From positions 1 through 6,781 of the forward strand of contig CALDNG010000074.1 in the NCBI GenBank assembly GCA_937915285.1: a stretch of 6,781 bases of DNA, in the 5' to 3' direction. A model generated the notes under the pieces. That model was given only the letters and a program-made list of their open reading frames with translations. It had not been told where the DNA came from and made no database searches. The position numbers and the translations under genes were made by a program. Shown one piece after another: positions 1-5,441 of this stretch (positions within the stretch are counted from its first letter, which is position 1; the number at the start of each line of letters is the position of its first letter). Source of the stretch: an uncultured Desulfomonile sp. (GTDB lineage: Bacteria > Desulfobacterota > Desulfomonilia > Desulfomonilales > Desulfomonilaceae).

Positions 1-471
1 ACCAAGGATACTGGCTTGCGGCGTGACGCCCAATTCCTTGACTTTTTCCTCGGATTTGGGTGACATGGCTATGGTCCCTAGGAAAGGAACCTTATGCTTG
101 GATATCAGGTCCATGCCTGCAATCAATGATTCTGACCGGAATGGGCCAACAAGTATTGCATGAACCTTTTTTTCCGTGATCATCTTTTCCATCCCGAGGA
201 GCGCTTCCGATACAGGAACACCAGGGGATGCGTCACGCAGGTCAAGGGTTTCCACCTTCAGGGGGCGCTTGACACCACCCACATTCACTCCACCCTTGGC
301 GTTTATCTCCTCTACAGCAAGCTCAACAGCCTTTATGCATTCCTTGCCCTCCAATGCCGTCACGGCAGTGGGAATGCCAATCAGCACAGGCTCACTGGCC
401 TCACAGGAAACTGATAAAAAAACAACCTGCAAAACCGCTAACATCACTCCCAAAACAAGAGTCTTTTTCAT
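1..471 (-). CDS. ABC transporter substrate-binding protein, branched-chain amino acid (LivK-like) type, partial
   Basis: This is the N-terminal 157 residues of a periplasmic ligand-binding protein; the rest lies beyond position 1. Residues 1-26 form a signal peptide: MKK start, hydrophobic stretch 4-21, likely cleavage near CEA/SEP. The Cys at 23 lacks a good lipobox, so a lipoprotein is less likely. The mature part begins VLIGIP, then EGKECIKAVELAVEEINAKG (residues 41-60), then a VGPFRSES segment (108-115), all typical of Peripla_BP_6/LivK proteins, which usually run to about 370-420 residues. Such proteins capture branched-chain amino acids, other small amides or aromatic acids and pass them to a LivHMGF-type permease; the ligand cannot be told here. 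The start is fixed by an in-frame TAG three bases upstream (475-477) and an AGGAGGGG ribosome site (478-485). No permease genes are visible, but they could lie beyond position 1. The family call is firm, the substrate is not. Confidence 0.9.
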   Translation of the reverse strand, partial: MKKTLVLGVMLAVLQVVFLSVSCEASEPVLIGIPTAVTALEGKECIKAVELAVEEINAKGGVNVGGVKRPLKVETLDLRDASPGVPVSEALLGMEKMITEKKVHAILVGPFRSESLIAGMDLISKHKVPFLGTIAMSPKSEEKVKELGVTPQASILG

Positions 472-477
472 CCTCTA

Positions 478-485
478 CCCCTCCT
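478..485 (-). promoter_or_regulatory. Ribosome binding site of the substrate-binding protein gene
   Basis: On the minus strand AGGAGGGG lies 6 to 8 bases before the ATG at 471. It is a near-perfect anti-16S match and, with the in-frame TAG just after it, settles the start codon. Confidence 0.85.
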
Positions 486-667
486 GGCCCCGTAAAAGTT
501 GCGTTGCTCGAATCCATAACAATCGAAAACCTAGCCGAAGCGCCGCATCTGAAAGCATCCCCGCAAGACGATGTGAAGACATCTCCAGCTCAACGGCTTC
601 ATCCCTTCATCATGTATATTTCCGTCCGCAGACGAACATCTGGCGCAAATAAACATGCCGAAGTTTT

Positions 668-696
668 TTTACAGAATCAGTAAAGTTTGTTGTGAA
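668..696 (-). promoter_or_regulatory. Candidate sigma70 promoter for the substrate-binding protein gene
   Basis: Minus strand: TTCACA (691-696), 17-base spacer, TGTAAA (668-673), matching 5/6 and 4/6 of the -35/-10 consensus. Transcription would start near 661 and leave a leader of about 190 bases, which includes a small hairpin at 570-583. The motif sits in an AT-rich stretch, where chance matches are common, so this is only a candidate. Confidence 0.3.
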
Positions 697-990
697 ATTT
701 AAGTTAAACTATAGTTACCGCTAATATATCGTTCACGATCATGAATCACTTGAACTCAAGCACAAACTAAGGACGGATAAGCAATTTTACGGTTTCAGCA
801 GTCAAACACCGATACGCGGCCTTGGAAAAACAGATTGATGGGGTGCGACACAACCGCATAAATATAGGGGTGTGAGCGAAGAATATCTGCGCTCAGATTA
901 TGTTTCGGTCCGCTCACAGTTTTCAACAATTGACAGGCTCTTGTCAAGCCATTTTTCCGGAAGGGTTTCCAAAAACCACTGTCCTAAAAT

Positions 991-1002
991 GACTGGCCAG
1001 TC
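991..1002. repeat. Perfect 12-bp palindrome GACTGGCCAGTC
   Basis: The sequence equals its own reverse complement with no spacer. This form is typical of a dimeric protein-binding site, but no promoter or gene start lies close by, so its role is open. Confidence 0.5.
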
Positions 1003-1104
1003 GCACCAGACCACTTATTCAGCATAATGAATTCAGGTCTGACGCCAGGTCAATCTTCTGCTGACAATAGATATTCTATAGTCATCTCGGTAAAAACTTA
1101 TCAA

Positions 1105-1131
1105 GGCCCATTTAGAGAGAACCAATGGGCC
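1105..1131. repeat. Perfect 8-bp inverted repeat
   Basis: GGCCCATT (1105-1112) and AATGGGCC (1124-1131) are exact reverse complements around an 11-base purine-rich loop. No T-run follows on either strand, so it is not a classical terminator. A second hairpin (1142-1158) and the tRNA terminator (1176-1208) follow within 80 bases. Role unknown. Confidence 0.6.
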
Positions 1132-1175
1132 GTTAGCGGACGCGCAATATTATTGTGCAATGAAGGAATGAAATT

Positions 1176-1208
1176 AAAAAAGGAACCAGCTAAAAGCTGA
1201 TTCCTTTT
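1176..1208 (-). terminator. Intrinsic terminator of the tRNA-Lys/tRNA-Glu unit
   Basis: On the minus strand GGAATCAGCT (1195-1204) pairs with AGCTGGTTCC (1182-1191): 10 pairs including one U-G wobble, a UUU loop, and then six U (1176-1181). It begins 13 bases after the CCA of tRNA-Glu. The A-run before the stem (1205-1208) gives a weaker T-run on the plus strand, so it may be partly bidirectional. Confidence 0.9.
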
Positions 1209-1217
1209 ATTTATGAA

Positions 1218-1295
1218 TGGCGTCCCCAAGGGGATTCGAACCCCTGTCGCAGGCGTGAAAGGCCTGTGTCCTAGGCCGGGCTAGACGATGGGGAC
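1218..1295 (-). tRNA. tRNA-Glu (anticodon TTC)
   Basis: A complete cloverleaf reads on the minus strand. The acceptor stem is GTCCCCA with TGGGGAC, the anticodon stem is CAGGC/GCCTG around the loop CTTTCAC with anticodon TTC at 1257-1259, and the T-arm is AGGGG/CCCCT around TTCGAAT. The discriminator is G and the CCA end is encoded (1218-1220). The sequence closely resembles bacterial tRNA-Glu in general. It is the second gene of the unit, 75 bases after tRNA-Lys and 13 bases before the terminator, and decodes GAA and GAG. Confidence 0.97.
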
Positions 1296-1370
1296 ATAAA
1301 TGCAATGTCATCGTATAGCAATCGCTTATTATGTAAAACTGTGGATTGTTTGTCAAACAAAAATTCACAG

Positions 1371-1445
1371 TGGTGGGCCGTGCTGGGATCGAACCAGCGA
1401 CTCTCTGCTTAAAAGGCAGATACTCTACCCCTGAGTTAACGGCCC
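1371..1445 (-). tRNA. tRNA-Lys (anticodon TTT)
   Basis: A complete cloverleaf reads on the minus strand. The acceptor stem is GGGCCGT with ACGGCCC, and the D-arm carries AACTCAGGGGTAGAGT. The anticodon stem is TCTGC/GCAGA around CTTTTAA, with anticodon TTT at 1411-1413. The T-arm is CTGG(T)TCGA type, the discriminator is A, and CCA is encoded (1371-1373). It is the first gene of the unit, about 50 bases after the predicted transcription start, and decodes AAA and AAG. Confidence 0.97.
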
Positions 1446-1503
1446 TAAATGTACGTCGGGAGTATCTTGCGGGATTCGCTGATCCATCCAACGTTGTCTT
1501 CTA

Positions 1504-1533
1504 AATAAAGCACATATAAAAACGATCTGTCAA
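1504..1533 (-). promoter_or_regulatory. Sigma70-type promoter of the tRNA unit
   Basis: Minus strand: a perfect TTGACA -35 box (1528-1533), an 18-base spacer and TTTATT (1504-1509, 4/6 match) as -10. The predicted start near 1497 lies about 50 bases ahead of tRNA-Lys. A perfect -35 with a modest -10 is common for stable RNA genes. Confidence 0.65.
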
Positions 1534-1547
1534 GAGCATTGCAGCCA

Positions 1548-1591
1548 TAATGTGATTTATTCGACAACAGATCCCCTAACTGATCACATTA
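1548..1591. repeat. 9-bp inverted repeat between the tRNA promoter and the PAP2 gene
   Basis: TAATGTGAT (1548-1556) and ATCACATTA (1583-1591) are exact reverse complements 26 bases apart. They sit just upstream of the tRNA -35 box and about 270 bases before the PAP2 start. They could be paired operators or half-sites. TGTGA/TCACA resembles CRP half-sites, but the spacing is far too wide for a single CRP site. Confidence 0.4.
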
Positions 1592-1786
1592 CCAGGGCAT
1601 CCATCCAGACCGTCTTTGTGGACCAAAGTGGCTCTGTCCTCGATGTCCACGCACACTACCATGTTCAGACACGGCAAAAGGTTTCTTGCTCTCATGTGGC
1701 GGCGTGATTCGGCTTCAAGGAACATATTAGCGGCGAACAATCTCCAATCGGCATTAGGTCCATGGATCAGGTATCATGCATTGAGC

Positions 1787-1815
1787 TTCATGATTTTTTA
1801 TATCTGGGGTAAAAT
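1787..1815 (+). promoter_or_regulatory. Weak candidate promoter for the PAP2 gene
   Basis: TTCATG (1787-1792), 17-base spacer, TAAAAT (1810-1815). The -10 matches 5/6, the -35 only 3/6. Transcription from here would begin near 1822, leaving a 37-base leader to the ATG at 1859, in keeping with that start. It could be a chance match. Confidence 0.25.
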
Positions 1816-1858
1816 GGTTCTGAGAGTCTTTGTCTTCACACTGTCAGAAGGGAAAACA

Positions 1859-2560
1859 ATGCCATTGACTGTTGAAAGGCGACGCGGCCTCATCCTGGTT
1901 CTGGCGCTGGTCTGTTTCGGATTGGTCATTAGCCTGATCTCTGGAATCACGAATTTTGATATGTCGAGTTCATCGCGCTTTTATTCAAATGACTCAGGCG
2001 CAGGCCATTGGCCTGTCGGCAAGAGTTTTCCATTTTCTTTTCTTTACCGTTACGGCGAGATCCCTGGGCTTGCATTAGGTATTTTTGCCTTGGGCGGATT
2101 CGTCCTTACAAGACTGCGGCGGATCAGCAAGCGTTATTCGAGTGCTTTCCTGGTGATGGTTTTTACGGTGATACTGGGACCGGGACTGGCTGTGAACGGT
2201 ATTTTGAAGGAGCATTGGGGTCGACCCCGACCGGCGGACATTATTGAGTTCGGCGGTTCTGAGAGCTACCGCGATTTCTGGCGTCCAGGGGGCACGGGAT
2301 CGGGAAAATCCTTTGTATGCGGCCATTGCGCCATAGCATTCTCGACCTGCTCCATAGTCGCCCTTTATCCAATTCACCCGGTAGTAGCTTCTGTAGGTCT
2401 GGGAGCAGGATTGATATTCGGGGGGCTGGTAAGTTTAGCCAGAGTCGCACAGGGAGGACATTTCCCTACTGATATAGTCTGGTCAGCGGTGATAGTGTTG
2501 TCAACAATAACCTTACTATATTATTTCGTTTTCCGAGTTCCCGAGAGGTGTGACTCCTGA
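1859..2560 (+). CDS. PAP2-family integral membrane phosphatase
   Basis: A 233-residue membrane protein with the three PAP2 (acid phosphatase/vanadium haloperoxidase-like) motifs: KX6RP at K117-R124-P125, CGH at 154-156 in place of the usual PSGH, and ARX5HX3D with R195, H201 and D205. H201 is the expected nucleophile and H156 the acid/base. Hydrophobic segments lie at about 10-30, 66-84, 97-114, 160-175, 177-194 and 206-226, with the motifs in loops between them. The family removes phosphate from lipids or polyprenyl pyrophosphates (phosphatidate, undecaprenyl diphosphate, lipid A) on the outer face of the membrane; the substrate cannot be read from sequence. The frame stays open up to 1616, but I chose ATG 1859: AAGGGA (1848-1853) lies 5 bases before it, the first membrane helix follows directly, and the length fits the family. 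ATG 1814, behind GGGG, is the alternative. Confidence 0.88.
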   Translation: MPLTVERRRGLILVLALVCFGLVISLISGITNFDMSSSSRFYSNDSGAGHWPVGKSFPFSFLYRYGEIPGLALGIFALGGFVLTRLRRISKRYSSAFLVMVFTVILGPGLAVNGILKEHWGRPRPADIIEFGGSESYRDFWRPGGTGSGKSFVCGHCAIAFSTCSIVALYPIHPVVASVGLGAGLIFGGLVSLARVAQGGHFPTDIVWSAVIVLSTITLLYYFVFRVPERCDS

Positions 2561-2605
2561 GAGATTGAATCCAGACCAGATATTGCCTGGAACTCTTTTA
2601 GCTCC

Positions 2606-2634
2606 TTGACCTATCTCAATAAATTTAGTATGAT
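2606..2634 (+). promoter_or_regulatory. Near-consensus sigma70 promoter for the small secreted protein gene
   Basis: TTGACC (2606-2611), exact 17-base spacer, TATGAT (2629-2634): 5/6 matches at both boxes. The start would be near 2641, about 64 bases before ATG 2705. This argues that the downstream gene does not begin at the in-frame ATG at 2606, and that it, and possibly the following membrane gene, can be expressed apart from the PAP2 gene. Confidence 0.65.
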
Positions 2635-2704
2635 TATTCAGCACTTAGTTTTATTTTGGAGAATATGCTTTTTAACGCCATCTCATTTTTATTCGGGGCG
2701 CAAG

Positions 2705-3148
2705 ATGAACATATTTAAATACGCCACCAGGAAATACCTATCTCTTATTTTATTGACAACCCTGTTGTCGACTGTTTCCTTTTTTACTCCTGAAGAGACG
2801 GCCTCGCAGATGCAGTTTCAGGCGCCGCCACAGGCTCCTGTTCAGGCGATGCCGAGGCCTGGGCCTCCTCCAAGGCAAACGGTCCAGCCAGCTCCTCAAC
2901 AGATGCCATCAGAGTATGCCTTCAGGCCCAATCTCAGTAATCCTGAATTTGGGGAGTGTTTACAGTTGGAGCGAAACTGGAAGACACTCTGGAATTCTTA
3001 TTATCAGGCTTATTATCATGCCCAGAGAATGTCTCCATCTGACCCACAGTATCAGCAAATGGCGGCATATGTTAATAATCTCCGTTATCAACTTGATGCG
3101 GCGTGGTCAAATTTTAGCGGAAAATGCATTTATTTCCCTCGCCGTTGA
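2705..3148 (+). CDS. Small exported Pro/Gln-rich protein of unknown function
   Basis: I do not recognise this 147-residue protein. Residues 1-34 look like a signal peptide: basic start with K5, R9 and K10, hydrophobic core 11-27, possible cleavage at TAS/QM. Residues 35-68 are a low-complexity linker rich in Pro, Gln and Ala. Residues 69-147 form a compact, probably helical domain rich in aromatics (W92, W96 and W134, and a YYQAYY run at 99-104), with two Cys, C85 and C141, that could form a disulfide outside the cytoplasm. It ends in a basic FPRR. The start is ATG 2705, with GGGG (2695-2698) six bases before it; the frame is open up to 2606, but that codon lies in the -35 box. It sits 144 bases after the PAP2 gene and 29 before a YbhN-like gene, so an envelope role is a fair guess. 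Confidence 0.75.
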   Translation: MNIFKYATRKYLSLILLTTLLSTVSFFTPEETASQMQFQAPPQAPVQAMPRPGPPPRQTVQPAPQQMPSEYAFRPNLSNPEFGECLQLERNWKTLWNSYYQAYYHAQRMSPSDPQYQQMAAYVNNLRYQLDAAWSNFSGKCIYFPRR

Positions 3149-3177
3149 TGACTGCGTCAGTTTGAAAGTAATACCAC

Positions 3178-4212
3178 ATGATGTCCAGAGAATTGGGTTC
3201 GGAAGCAGACTCCTTATCTGCAGCCAATGAGGAAAGTCCGGAGAGGGGGCAATCCTTTTCCTACTCCAGAATTATCCGATCGGTCCTGATTTTTTCTTTC
3301 GTGGGAATAGCGCTTTACGGAGTTTGCGCAATAGCCTCGGATTACCGGTCCATAATAGCCGCCTTGGCGCGTTTTCCCCTGGATTCGCTTGCTACGGTGC
3401 TATTTCTTGTAGCCTTCGGATGGATACTCAGGGGATTCAGATTTCATTATTACCTTCGAAAGAGCGGGCAGGATGTCCCCCTGGTTTATTCTGTGAGCGC
3501 TTTTCTTGCCGGCTTTGCGCTAACCGGCACCCCGGGCAAGATTGGCGAGGCGATGAAGGGTGTTTTCCTGAAACGTGATTATAACGTCCGCGTGACAAAG
3601 GTAGTCGGGATACTGGTAGTCGAACGGCTAATGGACCTGTTTGGGGTTTTGCTTTTGGGCTCCCTTTCACTGTTACTCTTCAAGGGCTGGATAGGGCTTT
3701 TCCTGGTTTGCGCCGTCCTGGTCATAGCCGCCGGTATGTTTTTGTGCATGGAGGTCATATACAGGCCGGTTTTGTCGTGGTTAGCCGGGTTTCGTCTGCT
3801 GGCATGGCCGGCTAACAGAGTCCTGTCTGCGCTTCTTTCGGGAAAAGAACTCATGACCGTGAAGATATTTATGGTTGGCCTCGTTTTGTCGACCCTTGCC
3901 TGGGCAATGGAATCAGTTTCTCTTTATGTGATCATGAAGGGGTTGGGTCTTGGGGCCACATTACTGGAGGCCAATTTTACTTACTGTTTTTCAACGCTCG
4001 TAGGCGCATTGTCTATGGCTCCAGGCGGAATAGGAGGCACAGAAGCGGGTATGATAGGCCTGATGACCTACATGGGAATATCATACGCCGATGGTCTGCC
4101 AGCGGTTCTGCTGATCCGAATTTGCACATTATGGCTTGCAATATTCACCGGGCTGATTTTCAGCATTTACCTGATGGCATTCCCAAAAACCCGACCAGAT
4201 CAGGCCCATTAA
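3178..4212 (+). CDS. YbhN / lysylphosphatidylglycerol synthase TM-domain family membrane protein
   Basis: A 344-residue polytopic membrane protein of the LPG_synthase_TM (UPF0104/YbhN/AglD-like) family. Family marks are TGTPGKIGEAMK (116-127), VVERLMDL (147-154) with the conserved ER-x-x-D, and PGGIGGTEAG (282-291). About eight hydrophobic segments are seen, near 33-53, 69-85, 103-118, 143-167, 171-190, 228-250, 262-280 and 307-334, after a 30-residue polar N-terminus. This is the membrane half found in MprF, without the aminoacyl-transferase domain, so it should not make lysyl-PG. Relatives are linked to moving or handling lipids or polyprenyl-linked sugars, which agrees with the PAP2 gene upstream. 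Two ATGs (3178, 3181) follow an in-frame TAA at 3169; no clear ribosome site is present, so it may depend on translation of the small gene 29 bases upstream. Its stop overlaps the terminator of the convergent operon. Confidence 0.88.
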   Translation: MMSRELGSEADSLSAANEESPERGQSFSYSRIIRSVLIFSFVGIALYGVCAIASDYRSIIAALARFPLDSLATVLFLVAFGWILRGFRFHYYLRKSGQDVPLVYSVSAFLAGFALTGTPGKIGEAMKGVFLKRDYNVRVTKVVGILVVERLMDLFGVLLLGSLSLLLFKGWIGLFLVCAVLVIAAGMFLCMEVIYRPVLSWLAGFRLLAWPANRVLSALLSGKELMTVKIFMVGLVLSTLAWAMESVSLYVIMKGLGLGATLLEANFTYCFSTLVGALSMAPGGIGGTEAGMIGLMTYMGISYADGLPAVLLIRICTLWLAIFTGLIFSIYLMAFPKTRPDQAH

Positions 4213-4236
4213 AAAAGCGCCTGTTTCCAGGCGCTT
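4211..4236 (-). terminator. Intrinsic terminator of the HdrA/HdrD operon, overlapping the stop of the convergent gene
   Basis: On the minus strand AAGCGCCTG (4228-4236) pairs perfectly with CAGGCGCTT (4215-4223) around a GAAA tetraloop, and the U-run continues to 4211. This is a strong terminator 30 bases after the HdrD-like stop codon. On the plus strand the hairpin follows the stop TAA at 4210-4212 but has no T-run, so it would end plus-strand transcription poorly. It may still protect the 3' end of that message. Confidence 0.9.
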
Positions 4237-4266
4237 CACTTCAATCAATCCTAGCCTTTAGAATCG

Positions 4267-5427
4267 TTAAAGATTTTCGGCTACCAGTTCTGACAGATCC
4301 ATTACCTTCAACTCGGCTCCCTTACCCATAACATTGCATGAGTCTTCCAGCATCGTGATGCAATAGGGGCATGAAGTAACGAGTGTTTTGGCGCCAGACT
4401 CCAGCGCTTCAGTGATACGTAGCTCGGCGAATCTCTCACCGGCCTTTGTCTCCATCCACACCCGGCCTCCACCGCCTCCACAGCACACGCTGTTCTTCCT
4501 GTTTCTGGCAAGTTCCTTCAGGTCGGATCCTGGAATTGAGCTGATGAGTTCTCTTGGGGCATCATAAATGTCGTTGTGCCGACCGAGATAACAAGGGTCA
4601 TGCATGGCTATTTCGCCGGCCATCTTGCCTGACATGCTGATTTTCCCCTCTGACACGGCCTTGGCCAGAATCTCGGTGTAATGATAAACCTCGAACTCAC
4701 CACCAAATTCCGGGTACTCATTTTTGAAGGTGTACAGGCAGTGAGGCGAAGTCACTATTATCTTCTTTACGCCCTTGCTTTTGTAGAGGTTGATGTTTGA
4801 CTCTGCGAGCTTTGAGAAAAGAGCTTCATCGCCTATCTTGCGGATGGATTCGCCACAGCAGCTCTCTTCAACCCCGGCGATACCGAAGCTGATTCCTGCG
4901 GCCTTGAGGGCGCTCACGACCGCCTTGGCTATCTTACGGCTTCTGATATCGTAGCAGGATGTGCAGCAAACAAACAGAAGGTATTCCGTATCTGCCGAGA
5001 AAGCCGGGACATCAGCTCCTTCAGTCCACTCGACACGTTTTTCACGTGGTCCGGACCACGGGTTACCCTGGGAATGGAGACTTCCTGCAATGGGCTTCAG
5101 ACTGGGTGGTATTGTACCTACTTCCGCTAGCATTGCCCGCATCCCGCGAATATTCCCTATTATATCGACCCCTCTCGGGCATCTGTCTACACATGCGCGG
5201 CATGTGGTACAAGCGAACAGGCAGTTCTCAGACTCAAAACCTTCGAGTCCCAGCTGGCCCATTCTCTGCACAAGCCGTACATTGAATTCCTCAGAAGCCT
5301 CGCCGGGCACTAGCCTCCACGGGCAGGTTCCAGTACACAGGCCGCACTGCATGCACCAATAAAGGGTTTCGGCGCCCGACATTACAATAGCGTCACTTAC
5401 TTCCAAAAAAGGTATCTTGGTTTCCAT
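4267..5427 (-). CDS. HdrD-like iron-sulfur protein (two 4Fe-4S ferredoxin clusters plus two CCG domains)
   Basis: A soluble Fe-S protein joining an HdrC-like N-terminus to an HdrB-like C-terminus. Numbering from ATG 5433 (388 residues): the first cluster is C27, C30, C33, C37; the second is C75, C78, C81, C85 with an extra C71. The CCG domains are C157/C160 with C192-C193-G194, then C281 with C317-C318-G319 and C355-P-Y-C358. In Hdr proteins CCG domains hold the catalytic non-cubane cluster that reduces disulfides; related proteins pass electrons to quinones or unknown thiols. In the first CCG domain the last CxxC reads SPHC (229-232), so one cysteine is missing. I prefer ATG 5427 (386 residues), because AAAGGA (5434-5439) lies six bases before it but touches the ATG at 5433. 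The gene follows the QmoB-like gene by 14 bases and is last in the operon. No membrane segment is present. GlcF/LutA-like proteins share the same layout. Confidence 0.88.
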   Translation of the reverse strand: METKIPFLEVSDAIVMSGAETLYWCMQCGLCTGTCPWRLVPGEASEEFNVRLVQRMGQLGLEGFESENCLFACTTCRACVDRCPRGVDIIGNIRGMRAMLAEVGTIPPSLKPIAGSLHSQGNPWSGPREKRVEWTEGADVPAFSADTEYLLFVCCTSCYDIRSRKIAKAVVSALKAAGISFGIAGVEESCCGESIRKIGDEALFSKLAESNINLYKSKGVKKIIVTSPHCLYTFKNEYPEFGGEFEVYHYTEILAKAVSEGKISMSGKMAGEIAMHDPCYLGRHNDIYDAPRELISSIPGSDLKELARNRKNSVCCGGGGGRVWMETKAGERFAELRITEALESGAKTLVTSCPYCITMLEDSCNVMGKGAELKVMDLSELVAENL

Positions 5428-5433
5428 ATTCAT

Positions 5434-5439
5434 TCCTTT
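5434..5439 (-). promoter_or_regulatory. Ribosome binding site deciding the HdrD-like start
   Basis: AAAGGA on the minus strand touches the ATG at 5433 but lies six bases before the in-frame ATG at 5427, which favours the latter. It falls in the 8-base gap after the QmoB-like stop (TAA, 5442-5444), so translation of the two genes is probably coupled. Confidence 0.65.
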
Positions 5440-5441
5440 GA

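Larger units (their letters stand above)
486..1175. other. Gene-free intergenic region with several inverted repeats
   Basis: I see no convincing gene here on either strand. Short open frames lack a start with a ribosome site or any recognisable protein. The stretch holds several inverted repeats: GATGT/ACATC at 570-583; GTGAGCG (872-878), which can pair with CGCTCA (890-895) or with CGCTCAC (911-917); TTGACA/TGTCAA (930-947); a perfect 12-base palindrome GACTGGCCAGTC (991-1002); GGCCCATT/AATGGGCC (1105-1131); and GCGCAAT/ATTGTGC (1142-1158). It separates the substrate-binding protein gene from the tRNA unit. A small RNA or regulatory region is possible but not shown. Confidence 0.6.

Noticed and set aside
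475..582. Short minus-strand frame just upstream of the substrate-binding protein gene
   Set aside because: It is the upstream extension of the same frame, ended by TAG at 475-477. Its ATG at 582 touches the only GGAG, so a separate peptide is not supported.
532..657. 41-codon minus-strand frame with a CxxC
   Set aside because: No ribosome site before ATG 657, no family recognised, and it lies within the presumed leader of the substrate-binding protein gene.
160..683. Overlapping plus-strand open frames (160-414, 176-652, 354-683)
   Set aside because: Up to position 471 they lie opposite the substrate-binding protein gene, which has a clear signal peptide, family motifs and ribosome site. 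Their products are Ser/Pro/Arg-rich with no recognisable features.
687..715. Plus-strand promoter-like pair TTGTTG, 17 bases, TATAGT
   Set aside because: The -35 match is poor (3/6), the region is AT-rich, and no gene follows on that strand.
769..876. Plus-strand open stretch with lysine/glutamate-rich reading
   Set aside because: It has no ATG and no ribosome site and ends after about 34 codons; most likely chance.
1207..1491. 94-codon minus-strand open frame
   Set aside because: It runs straight through both tRNA genes in the sense direction; the tRNA cloverleaf evidence is decisive.
1616..1858. N-terminal extension of the PAP2 gene to ATG 1616
   Set aside because: It adds 81 residues with no family match and no ribosome site; ATG 1859 has AAGGGA at the right distance and starts right before the first membrane helix.
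2570..2591. Hairpin TCCAG/CTGGA after the PAP2 stop codon
   Set aside because: The stem is only five pairs with a 12-base loop and the T-run behind it is interrupted, so it is too weak to call a terminator.
2606..2704. N-terminal extension of the secreted protein to ATG 2606
   Set aside because: The ATG 2606 codon lies within the likely -35 box, and the extension would bury the signal peptide behind 33 residues.
4959..5362. Plus-strand open frames opposite the HdrD-like gene
   Set aside because: They are antisense shadows of a gene with complete Fe-S and CCG motifs.
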